Below are positions 27,424 through 36,375 of a DNA stretch of 64,000 nucleotides, piece after piece; position 1 is the first letter of the stretch; the number at the start of each line of letters is the position of its first letter. Under the pieces are notes generated by a model that was given only the letters and a program-made list of their open reading frames with translations, did not search any database and was not told the DNA's origin. This DNA comes from Massilia antarctica. Its GTDB lineage: Bacteria > Pseudomonadota > Gammaproteobacteria > Burkholderiales > Burkholderiaceae_D. The position numbers and the translations under genes are program-made. The stretch is from the NCBI RefSeq assembly GCF_015689335.1, contig NZ_CP065053.1, forward strand, positions 682,001-746,000, in the 5' to 3' direction.

Positions 27424-28278
27424 GTGCAAATCCAAACTTCTCCTCTGATCTTAACGTTCGGCGTGTCCGACCCCATAGGCGCCGTCGGCATCCAGGCCGA
27501 CCTGGCGTGTTTTTCGGCCTTAGGCTGCCACGGCCTGTCGGTCACCACCGGCATTCTCATTGCCGACACCGCGCGGGTCGAAGACCTGCAGGAAGTCGAC
27601 GCCGACTGGGTCTGCGACCAGGCCCGCGTGGTCCTCGAAGACATGACGGTGGCGGCCTTCAAGGTGGGCGCCCTGAGCAGCGTCGAACAAGCCTCGGCGA
27701 TCGCCGAAATCGTGTCCGACTATCCGGACGTGCCGCTGATCCTCGACCCGTTTTTATCGAGCCTGCCCGACTCCGGCCTGGCCGATGACGACATGCTGGT
27801 CGCGATCCGCCAGATCCTGGTGCCGCAGGCGAGCGTGCTGCTGCTCACCCAGGTGGAACTGGCGCGCATGGCCGAGACCTGGCGCGACGGCGGCGGCGAC
27901 ATGCTCAAGGAAGACGTGGCTGAGCTGACCGGCATGGGCTGCGAGTACGTGCTGGTCAAATGCACCTCGACCAGCGGCAACGGCGCCGCGGCGCAGCTGA
28001 CCAACACCCTGTTCGACGAAAACGGCGTGGTCGGCACCTTCAACTGGCAGCATTTCCCGGGGCCGTTCGTGGGCGCCGGCAGCACCTTGTCGGGCGCGCT
28101 GGCCGCACTGATGGCGCGCACGATCCACGCCGGCGACGCCGTCGATACCGTCGATGCCATCCAGGCGGCCCAGGAATTTACCGTCGGCGCGCTGGCCAAC
28201 GCGCAGCGCTTCGGCATGGGCAAACTGGTTCCCAACAAATTTTTCGCCCACCCTATTCCTCCATCGAGCAAGCCATGA
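27424..28278 (+). CDS. thiD: Hydroxymethylpyrimidine/phosphomethylpyrimidine kinase
   Basis: Phosphorylates HMP and HMP-P for thiamine synthesis. It is a 284-residue ribokinase-fold protein. The N-terminal [12 protein letters not shown] corresponds to the ThiD signature, and the anion-hole helix reads G-A-G-S-T-L-S-G-A with Ser where E. coli ThiD has Cys. The start is GTG 27424. No TPP riboswitch is seen upstream. The stop overlaps the hemL start by four bases. Confidence 0.88.
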   Translation: MQIQTSPLILTFGVSDPIGAVGIQADLACFSALGCHGLSVTTGILIADTARVEDLQEVDADWVCDQARVVLEDMTVAAFKVGALSSVEQASAIAEIVSDYPDVPLILDPFLSSLPDSGLADDDMLVAIRQILVPQASVLLLTQVELARMAETWRDGGGDMLKEDVAELTGMGCEYVLVKCTSTSGNGAAAQLTNTLFDENGVVGTFNWQHFPGPFVGAGSTLSGALAALMARTIHAGDAVDTVDAIQAAQEFTVGALANAQRFGMGKLVPNKFFAHPIPPSSKP

Positions 28279-29564
28279 CCACAGACTCCCTGAATACCAC
28301 GCTGTTCGCGCGCGCCCAGAAAACCACCCCGGGCGGCGTCAATTCGCCGGTGCGCGCCTTTAAATCGGTGGGCGGCACGCCGCGCTTCATCACCCGCGCC
28401 GAAGGCCCCTACTTCTGGGATGCCGACGGCAAGCGCTACATCGACTACATCGGTTCCTGGGGTCCGGCCATCGTCGGCCACGCCCATCCGGAAGTGGTGA
28501 AAGCGGTGCAGGACGCGGCCGCGCGCGGCCTCTCGTTCGGCGCCCCGACCGAAGGCGAGATCCTGATGGCCGAGGAAATCTGCCGCCTGGTGCCGTCGAT
28601 CGAGCAGGTGCGCCTGGTGTCGTCGGGCACCGAGGCGACCATGAGCGCGCTGCGCCTGGCGCGCGGCGCCACCGGACGCGACAAGATCGTCAAGTTCGAG
28701 GGTTGCTACCACGGCCACGCCGATTCCCTGCTGGTCAAGGCCGGCAGCGGCTTGCTGACTTTCGGTAACCCGACCTCGGCCGGCGTGCCGGAAGACTTCG
28801 TCAAGCACACCCTGGTCCTCGACTATAACAATGTGGCCCAGCTGGAAGACGCGTTCGAATCGATGGGCGACACCATCGCCTGCGTGATCGTCGAACCGGT
28901 GGCCGGCAATATGAACCTGATCAAGGCCACGCCGGAATTCTTGCGCGCCATGCGCGAGCTGTGCACCAGGCACGGCGCGATCCTGATTTTCGACGAAGTC
29001 ATGTGCGGTTTCCGCGTGGGCCTGGGCGGGGCGCAGGAACTGTACGACATCGTGCCGGACCTGACCGCGCTGGGCAAGGTCATCGGCGGCGGCATGCCGG
29101 TGGCGGCCTTCGGCGGGCGCGCCGAGCTGATGCAGAATATGGCGCCGATCGGGGCCGTGTACCAGGCCGGCACCCTGTCGGGCAATCCGGTGGCGGTGGC
29201 GGCGGGCATGACCACGCTCAGGCTGATCCAGGAACCGGGCTTCTACGAGAAGCTGACGGCGCAGACGGCCAGGCTGGCGGCCGGGCTGGCGCAAGCGGCC
29301 AGGGACGCGGGCGTGACCTTCTGTGCCGATTCGGTGGGCGGCATGTTCGGGATTTATTTCAGCGCAGAAGTGCCGGGCAGTTATGCCGAGATGATGGCGG
29401 GCGATAAAAGCCGCTTCAATGCGTTTTTCCACGCGATGCTGGACGAAGGCGTGTACTTTGCCCCGGCCGCGTTCGAGGCGGGCTTTGTCTCGGCGCAGCA
29501 CGATGACGCGGTGATCGACGAGACCATTGCGGCGGCGCGCCGGGTGTTTGCCAGGCTGGCGTAA
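28275..29564 (+). CDS. hemL: Glutamate-1-semialdehyde 2,1-aminomutase
   Basis: PLP enzyme that makes 5-aminolevulinate for haem. It has 429 residues: the N-terminal P-G-G-V-N-S-P-V-R signature, the PLP-phosphate site near [16 protein letters not shown] with D240, and the Schiff-base lysine K268 in [12 protein letters not shown] 28275 overlaps the thiD stop. The 3' end is partly duplicated at 32264-32332. Confidence 0.96.
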   Translation: MTTDSLNTTLFARAQKTTPGGVNSPVRAFKSVGGTPRFITRAEGPYFWDADGKRYIDYIGSWGPAIVGHAHPEVVKAVQDAAARGLSFGAPTEGEILMAEEICRLVPSIEQVRLVSSGTEATMSALRLARGATGRDKIVKFEGCYHGHADSLLVKAGSGLLTFGNPTSAGVPEDFVKHTLVLDYNNVAQLEDAFESMGDTIACVIVEPVAGNMNLIKATPEFLRAMRELCTRHGAILIFDEVMCGFRVGLGGAQELYDIVPDLTALGKVIGGGMPVAAFGGRAELMQNMAPIGAVYQAGTLSGNPVAVAAGMTTLRLIQEPGFYEKLTAQTARLAAGLAQAARDAGVTFCADSVGGMFGIYFSAEVPGSYAEMMAGDKSRFNAFFHAMLDEGVYFAPAAFEAGFVSAQHDDAVIDETIAAARRVFARLA

Positions 29565-29573
29565 GCCCGGCGG

Positions 29574-29603
29574 GCGGGCGGCTACTGTGCAGTAGCCGCC
29601 CGC
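29574..29603. terminator. Hairpin between convergent hemL and beta-helix gene
   Basis: A perfect 14-bp inverted repeat, GCGGGCGGCTACTG and its complement, is separated by two bases. It lies nine bases after the hemL stop and before the end of the opposing gene. No T-tract follows, so termination efficiency is uncertain. Confidence 0.55.
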
Positions 29604-29614
29604 TACCGGCTGTA

Positions 29615-32049
29615 TTACTGGCCGCTGATGTTGTAGCCAATCTTGGTTTCGATCGTGCGCACGCGATAGAACAGGACGTCCGTCGCACCCGCCGGGATCA
29701 CCTTCGGAACCGTGTCCCACGTCTGGGCACGCATCTGCGCCATGGCGGCCAGCACGGCGGCCTTGTCGGTTCCCTTGTTGCTGGCCTGGTCGGGCAGCGG
29801 CTGAGCCCCGTTGTGCCGCATCAGGCTGAACCCGACCGTGCCGGAACCGACCCCGTAGGAACGGCGGTAATAGGTGGTACCGCCTTTATCGTTGGCCGAC
29901 ACGCCCATGAACAGCGCCTTGGTGGATGGCAATTCGTTCCTGACCTCGATGCCAAGTGCCGGCGACGCCATTTCGTAGGACAAGCCCATAACCGTCAACT
30001 GGCCGGCGAAGCCGTCCACGATAATGGATGCGCCGGCCGGCGTGGGCGGCGTGGTATTGGCCGGGGTGTACTCCGGCGGCGCGATGTGTCCGCCGAGGTA
30101 GGTGAAGTTGCCGGACGTTGCGCGCAGCATCGGGTCGCTTGTGAAGTTGTTGTAGCCGGTTTCGAACCAGGTATCGGCCAGCATGACATTGCTGTTGTTA
30201 ACGGTAACCGGGCCGATCACCCCCGAACCGATCGCCAGCACGCTGGCGGCGCCGCTGGCGTTAATCTTCTTGATGCCGGTGCTGTGCTGGAACTCGACCT
30301 TGGTCGAGGCCAGTTTGGACAGGTTGACCACGCCGTTCATGCCGCCGTCAAACAGAATCCGCCCACCGGCCTGGTCGGCATTGTCGAGCTCCACCGCCGT
30401 CACGGTGTAGCCGTTCGAAAACAAGCTCAACTCACGGATGGTCGCCAGGCTCGGCCCGCTCAGGCGCAGCAGCGGCCTGTTGCCCAGTTTGTCCCCCGCC
30501 ATGAGGCGGGTGGCGATGCCGTCGCCGACGATCTGGATGCGGCGGCCGGCCGGAATCTCGAGCGGCGCATCGATCAAGTACGTGGCGCGTCCGAAATGCA
30601 CGATCGGGTTGGGGTCCGTGCTGGCGAGCGCCTGTTTGATGACGCCCTGGATCGTCGCCGTCGTGGTCTCGTTGACGTACGTGGTTTTATTGGTCGCCAC
30701 CGGCACCTCGAACACCTTGCGCCCCATGTTCACGGCCGTGCGCGGCAGCGCCGGCAGCACGCTCGGGATGGCGCCGCGGGGGACCGTCGTCGTGTCGTAG
30801 AAGGTGAGCAGATTCGGCTGCGGCACCGTCCTGTCCGATGGCGAGTGGGTGCCGGCGAACTGCGGCGCTCCCGCGTTGGCGACGGTGACCTTGTTGCCGA
30901 CCAGGACAATGCCACTGCCCGGGGCTTCGGCGTTATTGCTTTGCTGAATCAGCGGTGCGGTGGCGCCCACCGGGCTCAGGATCTGGTTGTCGATCATGAC
31001 CAGGGGGCCGACGTTGCCGATGAAATCGGCGATGAATCGACCCGATGATTGAGAATGCGGTTGTTTTTCAGGATCAAGGCGCGGCCATTTCTGCCCGCCA
31101 GGTTCGCATGGAGGAAGCGCTGCGAACCGACCGACACGTTGTTGTGCATCGAGTGCCAGCGCACAGTACCAACATGGATGTCGGCGAACGTCGAGCGCTG
31201 GAACAGATTGCGGTAAACGTGAATGTTGCCGCCCCCTTCCGATGGTCCCACCAATGCGTTGGTCACGCCGCGTGCGCAGTCGGTGAATTCGGAATCCATG
31301 ACCCACCAGTCGAGCGCGTTGAAGCTTTCGCTGCTGACGCCGGCGACCGTGTTGCGGATGAACTTGGTGCGCTTGACCGAGCCTTCCGAGTCCAGATTGT
31401 TGTACTCGCCGGCGACCCAGTCGGTGCCGGGGTGGCTGGCCTTGGTGCTGCTGGAGCCGCAGCAGCCGGCGACGATGCCCACGCCCATATCGACGAAGAC
31501 CTCATCGACGTGCTCCGGGCTGGCGCCGTATTGCGGCGTCTTCTTGTTCCACCAGTGGGCCACGCCGATGCCGGCCTTCTTCCTGCCGTCCCATGTCAGG
31601 CGCGCGTATTTGCCGCCGAAGACGCCGTCGGCGATCAGCATCGTGCCGCCCGCCGGGCCGTCCCAGGCGATGACGCTGGTGGCCGGGTTCTGGCCGACCA
31701 GGCTGGCGCCGAACTGGTTCTTGGAGACCAGCGTTTTGGTGATGCGGTAGGTGCCAGCCGGGAAATACAGGACGGCCGGGGAACCGGGCTTCTCGATTTT
31801 CCAGCCGTCGACGTTGTTAATATACTTGTTCATGTCGTCCAGGGCTCTCTGCAACGCGTCCGTGTCGTCGGCCTTGCCGTCGCCGACGGCGCCATAGGCC
31901 TTCACGTCGCCCCAGCTGGCGAACGGGCCGACCGCTTCCTCGGCGGTGACGCTGACCGACAGTGTCGGCGCCTCGGCTGCAAACGCCGCAGTGGGGCTGG
32001 CAAGCAATGCCGAAGCCAAGGATAAAGAGAGTAAGGGGATGATTTTCAT
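29615..32049 (-). pseudogene. Secreted right-handed beta-helix (pectate lyase 3-type) protein, frameshifted
   Basis: One gene read in two frames. The 5' part (32049 down to 30994) starts with a signal peptide, MKIIPLLSLSLASALLASPT, and the Pectate_lyase_3 opening D-V-K-A-Y-G-A-V-G-D-G-K-A-D-D. The 3' part (to 29615) carries on in the other frame as more beta-helix and a C-terminal domain. The switch is at 31041-31043, where one extra G in the GGG run of the coding strand would give N-H-R-G-R-F-I-A-D and one frame of 811 residues. Loss of function or a sequence error are both possible. The substrate is unknown; family members cleave or bind polysaccharides or act in the envelope. Confidence 0.75.
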
Positions 32050-32263
32050 GATTAACCTATAGGAGAAAAACCAGGGCTAAGATGCATGGCGCCGGCGCGG
32101 GCGCGGGCGTTGGATATGGCAAAAAAAGACACTTTGCTTTTTTTGCAATTCATCATACGCTGTTTTTCCAACTCCGGCAGAGGAAATAAATGGCCGCAAG
32201 GAATCAATCTGACTAGTCAGACAGAGGGATCATTTTTCGAGGGGGGGGAAGATCAGCCAGCGC

Positions 32264-32332
32264 AGGAGGTGCCAGGCCGTGAGCGGGGAAACCATCCTGG
32301 CGGCGCGCCGGGTGCTTGCCAAGCTGGGGTCA
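32264..32332 (+). pseudogene. Degenerate copy of the hemL 3' end
   Basis: In one plus-strand frame this reads Q-A-V-S-G-E-T-I-L-A-A-R-R-V-L-A-K-L, against [18 protein letters not shown] at the end of hemL. About 36 of 45 bases match over the core. The stop codon is lost (TAA to TCA), and upstream of about 32264 similarity fades. Confidence 0.6.
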
Positions 32333-32335
32333 ACA

Positions 32336-32372
32336 CGTCGTTCGCGCCAGGGCTGGGCGCCCCGCGGGAACG
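32336..32372. repeat. Inverted repeat, GTCGTTC...GAACGAC element
   Basis: GTCGTTCGCG and the later GCGGGAACGAC form imperfect arms around a GC-rich centre that can pair (GGGCGCCCC). It lies nine bases before the corA stop codon on the opposite strand and shares its arms with 17219-17259. It could also end corA transcripts. Confidence 0.45.
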
Positions 32373-32380
32373 ACAGGGTA

Positions 32381-33346
32381 CTATTTGAGCCAGCCCCGGC
32401 GCAAGAACACCCACACCGGCGAAATCATCGACGCCACCATCAGGGTCAAGGCCAGCGGATAGCCGTACTGCCACTCCAGCTCCGGAAAACTCTTGAAGTT
32501 CATGCCGTAAATACTGGCGATCAGGGTCGGCGGCAGGAAGGCCACCGAGGCCACCGAAAAAATCTTGATGATCTTGTTCTGGTTAATGTTGATGAAGCCG
32601 ACCGTGGCATCCATCAGGAAGTTGATTTTGTCGAACAGGAAGGATGTGTGGCCGTCCAGGGATTCGATGTCGCGCAGAATCTGGCGCGCTTCCTCGAACT
32701 GCTCGGCGTTGAGCAAGCGTCCGCGCATCAGGAAACTGACCGCGCGCCGCGTATCCATCATGTTGCGCCGGATGCGCCCGTTCAAATCTTCTTCGCGCGC
32801 GATCGCGTTCAGGGCGTCGGCCGCGTCTTTATCGGTGAATTCTTTTTGCAGCACCAGCCCGCTGACTTCTTCCAGATGCTGGTAAATCCCTTCCAGCGCA
32901 TCGGCCGAATACTCGGCGTCGGTGGCGTACAGGTCGAGCAGCACATCCATGTAGTCGGCGATCGACCCGGGGCGCGAGCGCGCGCGCATGCGCACCAGGC
33001 GGAACACCGGCAAGTCGTCGGTGTGCACCGAAAACAGCATCTTGCGCGCGAGAATAAACGCAACCGTGACCACGCGCGAGGGGCCGTCGTCTTCTTCCAG
33101 CAGGAAATCGGTGCGCAGATGCAGGTCGCCGTTTTCCGCTTCGTAATAGCGGGCCGACGCTTCGATATCCTTGACTTCGTCTTCGCCCGGCAAGATCACG
33201 CCGTAGATTGTCTTGACCCAGGCCCGCTCGTCGTCGGTCGGGTCGGTCAGGTCGACCCAGACCGGCGCCACGTTTTCCAGATCCGCGCGGGACTCGATCG
33301 GTACCTGATTGAGTCGGCCATTTTGTAGGACAAATACGTTGATCAT
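32381..33346 (-). CDS. corA: Magnesium/cobalt transporter CorA family
   Basis: An inner-membrane pentameric channel of 321 residues. A large cytoplasmic domain comes first, then two C-terminal membrane helices; the signature Y-G-M-N-F is at 280-284 between F-L-P-P-T-L-I-A-S-I and the last helix. The C-terminus ends in a basic R-R-G-W-L-K. It could equally move zinc or another divalent ion. It stands alone. Confidence 0.92.
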   Translation of the reverse strand: MINVFVLQNGRLNQVPIESRADLENVAPVWVDLTDPTDDERAWVKTIYGVILPGEDEVKDIEASARYYEAENGDLHLRTDFLLEEDDGPSRVVTVAFILARKMLFSVHTDDLPVFRLVRMRARSRPGSIADYMDVLLDLYATDAEYSADALEGIYQHLEEVSGLVLQKEFTDKDAADALNAIAREEDLNGRIRRNMMDTRRAVSFLMRGRLLNAEQFEEARQILRDIESLDGHTSFLFDKINFLMDATVGFININQNKIIKIFSVASVAFLPPTLIASIYGMNFKSFPELEWQYGYPLALTLMVASMISPVWVFLRRGWLK

Positions 33347-33427
33347 GCGCTTTCTCGGCCGGATTCAAAACAGCGCAAGTGTACCCGTTAGGCCTGAGCC
33401 CGGCCACCCCGAAACACTTAAATTGGC

Positions 33428-33856
33428 TCAGCGCAGCTGTTTTTCGATGATTTTGTCAATCGCCGGGTTCGAGCCCGGGGCTGCCTTCTCCACCGGCGGC
33501 TTTTTCGGTGCCTCGAAGCCCTTGGTCTCGTGGATCTCGATGACCTTGCTGGTGCGGTTGCCGGGCCTGCAATCGGTGTTGGAAATGACGGTCTTGCCGT
33601 TGATGATGCACTTGCGCATCACGCCATCGCCCTGACCGGTCACCTCATTGACAGCCTTCTTGGCCGAGTCGATCACCGTGCCGGCGGGGCTGGCACCGAC
33701 CATCTTGCCGGCCTTGGCCGCGCCTTCGGCGAACAGATTGCGCTCGTAGCGCATGGAAAACAAGGCCGCCATGGCAAGCGCGGCCAGCACAGCCGAGCCG
33801 ATGCCGACCCAGAACAGGGAAATGGCGCCTTCCTGGAAACGGCGGGGATGGAACAT
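33428..33856 (-). CDS. DUF4124-containing membrane-anchored protein
   Basis: 142 residues: one membrane helix at about 14-38 (S-L-F-W-V-G-I-G-S-A-V-L), a linker, then a DUF4124-like core with two cysteines in R-K-C-I-I-N-G-K-T-V-I-S-N-T-D-C, and a Pro/Lys tail. ATG 33856 has AGGAG six bases upstream; an ATG six bases earlier abuts the ribosome site. The family function is unknown; it is probably periplasmic. Confidence 0.75.
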   Translation of the reverse strand: MFHPRRFQEGAISLFWVGIGSAVLAALAMAALFSMRYERNLFAEGAAKAGKMVGASPAGTVIDSAKKAVNEVTGQGDGVMRKCIINGKTVISNTDCRPGNRTSKVIEIHETKGFEAPKKPPVEKAAPGSNPAIDKIIEKQLR

Positions 33857-33876
33857 GGTCATCTCCTGGTGAAGGA

Positions 33877-34587
33877 TTAGGGCAATTCCGCCGAACTCAT
33901 GCGGTTGACGATCAAGGTGGTGCGCTGCGCTAGGTAGCTCGAACTGCGGTGCCGGTCGTAATAACGCGGATTGGGCAGCATCACGGCCAGTTTGGCGGCC
34001 TGCGCCACGCCCAGGTTGGCCGCGCTGGTACGGTAATAATAGCGCGAAGCCGCCTCGGCGCCGAAAATGCCGCGCCCGAATTCGGCCACGTTCAGGTAAA
34101 TCTCCAGGATGCGCTGCTTGCTCATCACCGTTTCAAGCATGAAGGCGATGATCATTTCCTGGCCCTTGCGCAGGTAGCTGCGCGAGCCGGACAGGAACAG
34201 GTTCTTGGCCAGTTGCTGGGTAATGGTGGAACCGCCGCCGACCACCTTGTGCTTGCGGTTGTTGCGCTCGTAGGCTTTTTGCAGCGCTTCCCAGTCAACC
34301 CCGTCGTGCTCGGAAAAATTGGCGTCCTCGGACGCGATCACGGCCCGTTTCAGGTTCTCGGAAATGCGCTCGTAGGGCACCCATTGCTGCCGCAGCACGG
34401 CCTTGGGGTTTTTTTCGCGCATCAGCGCCAGCTGGTCGCTCATCATGCTGCTGGTCGAGGGATTGAACCAGGACCACCAGCACACCATCAAGAAGAAATA
34501 CAGCTGGATCAGGACGATGAGCAGCAAGGGGCCGAGGAAGATCCACTTGACCCAGCGCCGCCCGCCCGCCTTGCCACCCTTGCTCAT
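33877..34587 (-). CDS. mtgA: Monofunctional biosynthetic peptidoglycan transglycosylase
   Basis: Polymerises lipid II glycan chains. It has 236 residues: one N-terminal membrane helix (about 14-37) and a GT51 domain with catalytic E87 in A-S-E-D-A-N-F and G-G-S-T-I-T-Q-Q at 118-125. ATG 34587 lies one base after the aroE stop; the open frame upstream is antisense-like sequence within aroE. Confidence 0.93.
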   Translation of the reverse strand: MSKGGKAGGRRWVKWIFLGPLLLIVLIQLYFFLMVCWWSWFNPSTSSMMSDQLALMREKNPKAVLRQQWVPYERISENLKRAVIASEDANFSEHDGVDWEALQKAYERNNRKHKVVGGGSTITQQLAKNLFLSGSRSYLRKGQEMIIAFMLETVMSKQRILEIYLNVAEFGRGIFGAEAASRYYYRTSAANLGVAQAAKLAVMLPNPRYYDRHRSSSYLAQRTTLIVNRMSSAELP

Positions 34588-34588
34588 G

Positions 34589-35416
34589 TCAACCGCCCAG
34601 GCGCAAGCGGTCCAGGATGGCTGCGGTGTCGGGACGGGCGCCACGCCACAGCAGGAAGGCTTCGGCGGCCTGCTCGACCAGCATGCCCAGGCCATCGCGT
34701 TGGCGCGCGCCATGCTCGCTGGCAAACAGCATGAAGCGGCTCGGCTCCTTACCGTACATCATGTCCAGCGCCAGGGTGCCAGGCCCGAAGGCGCTACCCG
34801 GCACCGGCGGCAGGTCGCCGGCCAGGCTGGCCGAGGTGGCGTTGATCACGACATCGTAGGGGCCGGCAATGTCCTCGAAGGCGCAGGCGGCGAGGCGCTG
34901 GTCTTGCGCCAGCTGGGCGGCAAAGCGCTCGACCAGGGCGTCGGCCGTGGCCGCGGTGCGGTTGGCAATGGTCAGTTCGGCCGGCAAGGCAGCCAGCAGC
35001 GGCACGACCACGCCGCGCGCCGCGCCGCCCGCGCCCAGCAGCAGCACGCGCTTGCCTTCCAGGGCGACGCCGGCATTGCGAATGATGTCGCCGACCAGCC
35101 CGGCACCATCGGTATTGTCGCCGATGATGCCGCCACTGCTGTTGAACAGGAAGGTATTCACGGCGCCGGCCGCGCGCGCGCGTTCGGTCAGGCGGTCGGC
35201 CAGGTCGGCGGCCTGCAGCTTGAAGGGCACGGTGACGTTGGCCCCCTTGCAGCCGGCGGCCACCAGGGCGCGCACGGTCGCCTCGAAAGCGTCGAGCGGC
35301 GCCAGGCAGCGCTCGTAGACCATGTCTTGCCCGGTCTGCAGGGCAAAGGCGGCGTGGATCTCGGGCGACTTGCTATGGGCAATCGGGTTCCCGATGACGC
35401 AATAACGCTCGCTCAT
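34589..35416 (-). CDS. aroE: Shikimate dehydrogenase (NADP+)
   Basis: Reduces 3-dehydroshikimate. It has 275 residues: the shikimate site N-P-I-A-H-S-K-S-P at 10-18, the catalytic lysine in V-T-V-P-F-K, and the NADP loop [13 protein letters not shown] 35416 overlaps the stop of the TonB-like gene by four bases. Confidence 0.94.
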   Translation of the reverse strand: MSERYCVIGNPIAHSKSPEIHAAFALQTGQDMVYERCLAPLDAFEATVRALVAAGCKGANVTVPFKLQAADLADRLTERARAAGAVNTFLFNSSGGIIGDNTDGAGLVGDIIRNAGVALEGKRVLLLGAGGAARGVVVPLLAALPAELTIANRTAATADALVERFAAQLAQDQRLAACAFEDIAGPYDVVINATSASLAGDLPPVPGSAFGPGTLALDMMYGKEPSRFMLFASEHGARQRDGLGMLVEQAAEAFLLWRGARPDTAAILDRLRLGG

Positions 35417-36297
35417 CGTCCGTCGCCACGCAACTCGGCTTCCAGCTTGTCGTCGTGCGTGAACTTGAAGCGCGTGATGATGACCCACAGGTCATCCTTG
35501 TCGGAAGACAGCATGTTCTTCGGGAAAGCCCCGAACGGCGCGGCGCGCCGCACGATGGCCAGCGCGGCCTTGTCGAGCGCCGGATTGCCGGAACTCTTTT
35601 CGATGCGCACCCCGCCATCCTTCTGGTAAATGCTGCCATCCTGGAAAATCGGGATGTACACGGTCAGCTCGCCGTACAGCTTCTTGCCTTCGCGCTGGGG
35701 AAAGTTCAGGGTGCCGATATCCTCGACCCGCTTTTGCATGGTCTTGTAATAGATCGCGTACCCCACCGCCTGGGTGCTCGGCGTGATGTAGGTCTTGCGC
35801 GGGCGCTTGTTCTGGTCTTCGATGCGCTGGGCAATCTCGGCCGTCTTGCGCGCCAGCGGCTTGGTGCTTTCGATCAGGTCGGTGCCATCGCGGTCCGGAT
35901 CGGGCTTTTCCTTTTCGGTGACCGGCGACGCCTTGAGGGACGAGTCGCGCGTCTTGGTCAGCAGGTTTTGCTGCATCTGCTCAAGCTCGGTGATGCGGCG
36001 CAAGGTCGATTTGACGCTTTCGCCCGTCTCGTTCTTGTGCATGTCGGGCAGGGGCGAGGCGGCGCGACCGTTCTCGGCATTGCCGCCGCCATCGAGGTTG
36101 GCCTGGGCCAGGGCATCGGCCTTGAGCGGCTTGTTGGCATGCTTGGCGTTGACCAGGATGACTTCGAGGCCGGGATCGGCCGGGGTCAGGGCAAACGCCT
36201 CGGGCGCGACGAAACGGACCGCCAGCAGGGCCGCGTGCACCGTGACCGAAACGGCGACGGCGATGGACAGGGAGCTTAAATTTTGCAAGTGCTTCAC
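35413..36297 (-). CDS. TonB C-terminal domain energy-transducer-like protein
   Basis: 294 residues: an N-terminal membrane helix ([14 protein letters not shown] at about 12-25), a charged periplasmic linker, then a C-terminal TonB fold ([14 protein letters not shown] near 210). The start is GTG 36297. ExbB/ExbD are not in the window, so it may use partners encoded elsewhere or be a TonB-like stalk with another job. It is translationally coupled to aroE. Confidence 0.8.
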   Translation of the reverse strand: MKHLQNLSSLSIAVAVSVTVHAALLAVRFVAPEAFALTPADPGLEVILVNAKHANKPLKADALAQANLDGGGNAENGRAASPLPDMHKNETGESVKSTLRRITELEQMQQNLLTKTRDSSLKASPVTEKEKPDPDRDGTDLIESTKPLARKTAEIAQRIEDQNKRPRKTYITPSTQAVGYAIYYKTMQKRVEDIGTLNFPQREGKKLYGELTVYIPIFQDGSIYQKDGGVRIEKSSGNPALDKAALAIVRRAAPFGAFPKNMLSSDKDDLWVIITRFKFTHDDKLEAELRGDGR

Positions 36298-36375
36298 ACG
36301 ATACCGGGAAGAATCTGTTGAATCAGGGAACGGCCATTCTACATTCTAATGGCCGCCGTGGCGATGCTGACAACG

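Larger units (their letters stand above)
32050..32380. other. Intergenic region between the beta-helix gene and corA
   Basis: 331 bases with no intact gene. The left third is AT-richer than its surroundings and should hold the beta-helix gene promoter. Positions 32264-32332 hold the degenerate hemL end, and 32336-32372 an inverted-repeat element next to the corA stop. Confidence 0.6.

Noticed and set aside
29615..32049. Programmed frameshift in the beta-helix gene
   Set aside because: The switch site has no heptanucleotide slippery sequence or downstream pseudoknot that I can see; a one-base indel in a G run is simpler.
32279..33328. A 349-codon plus-strand frame running from the hemL-like end through corA
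   Set aside because: Only its first 18 codons resemble a real protein (hemL end); the rest is antisense to corA.
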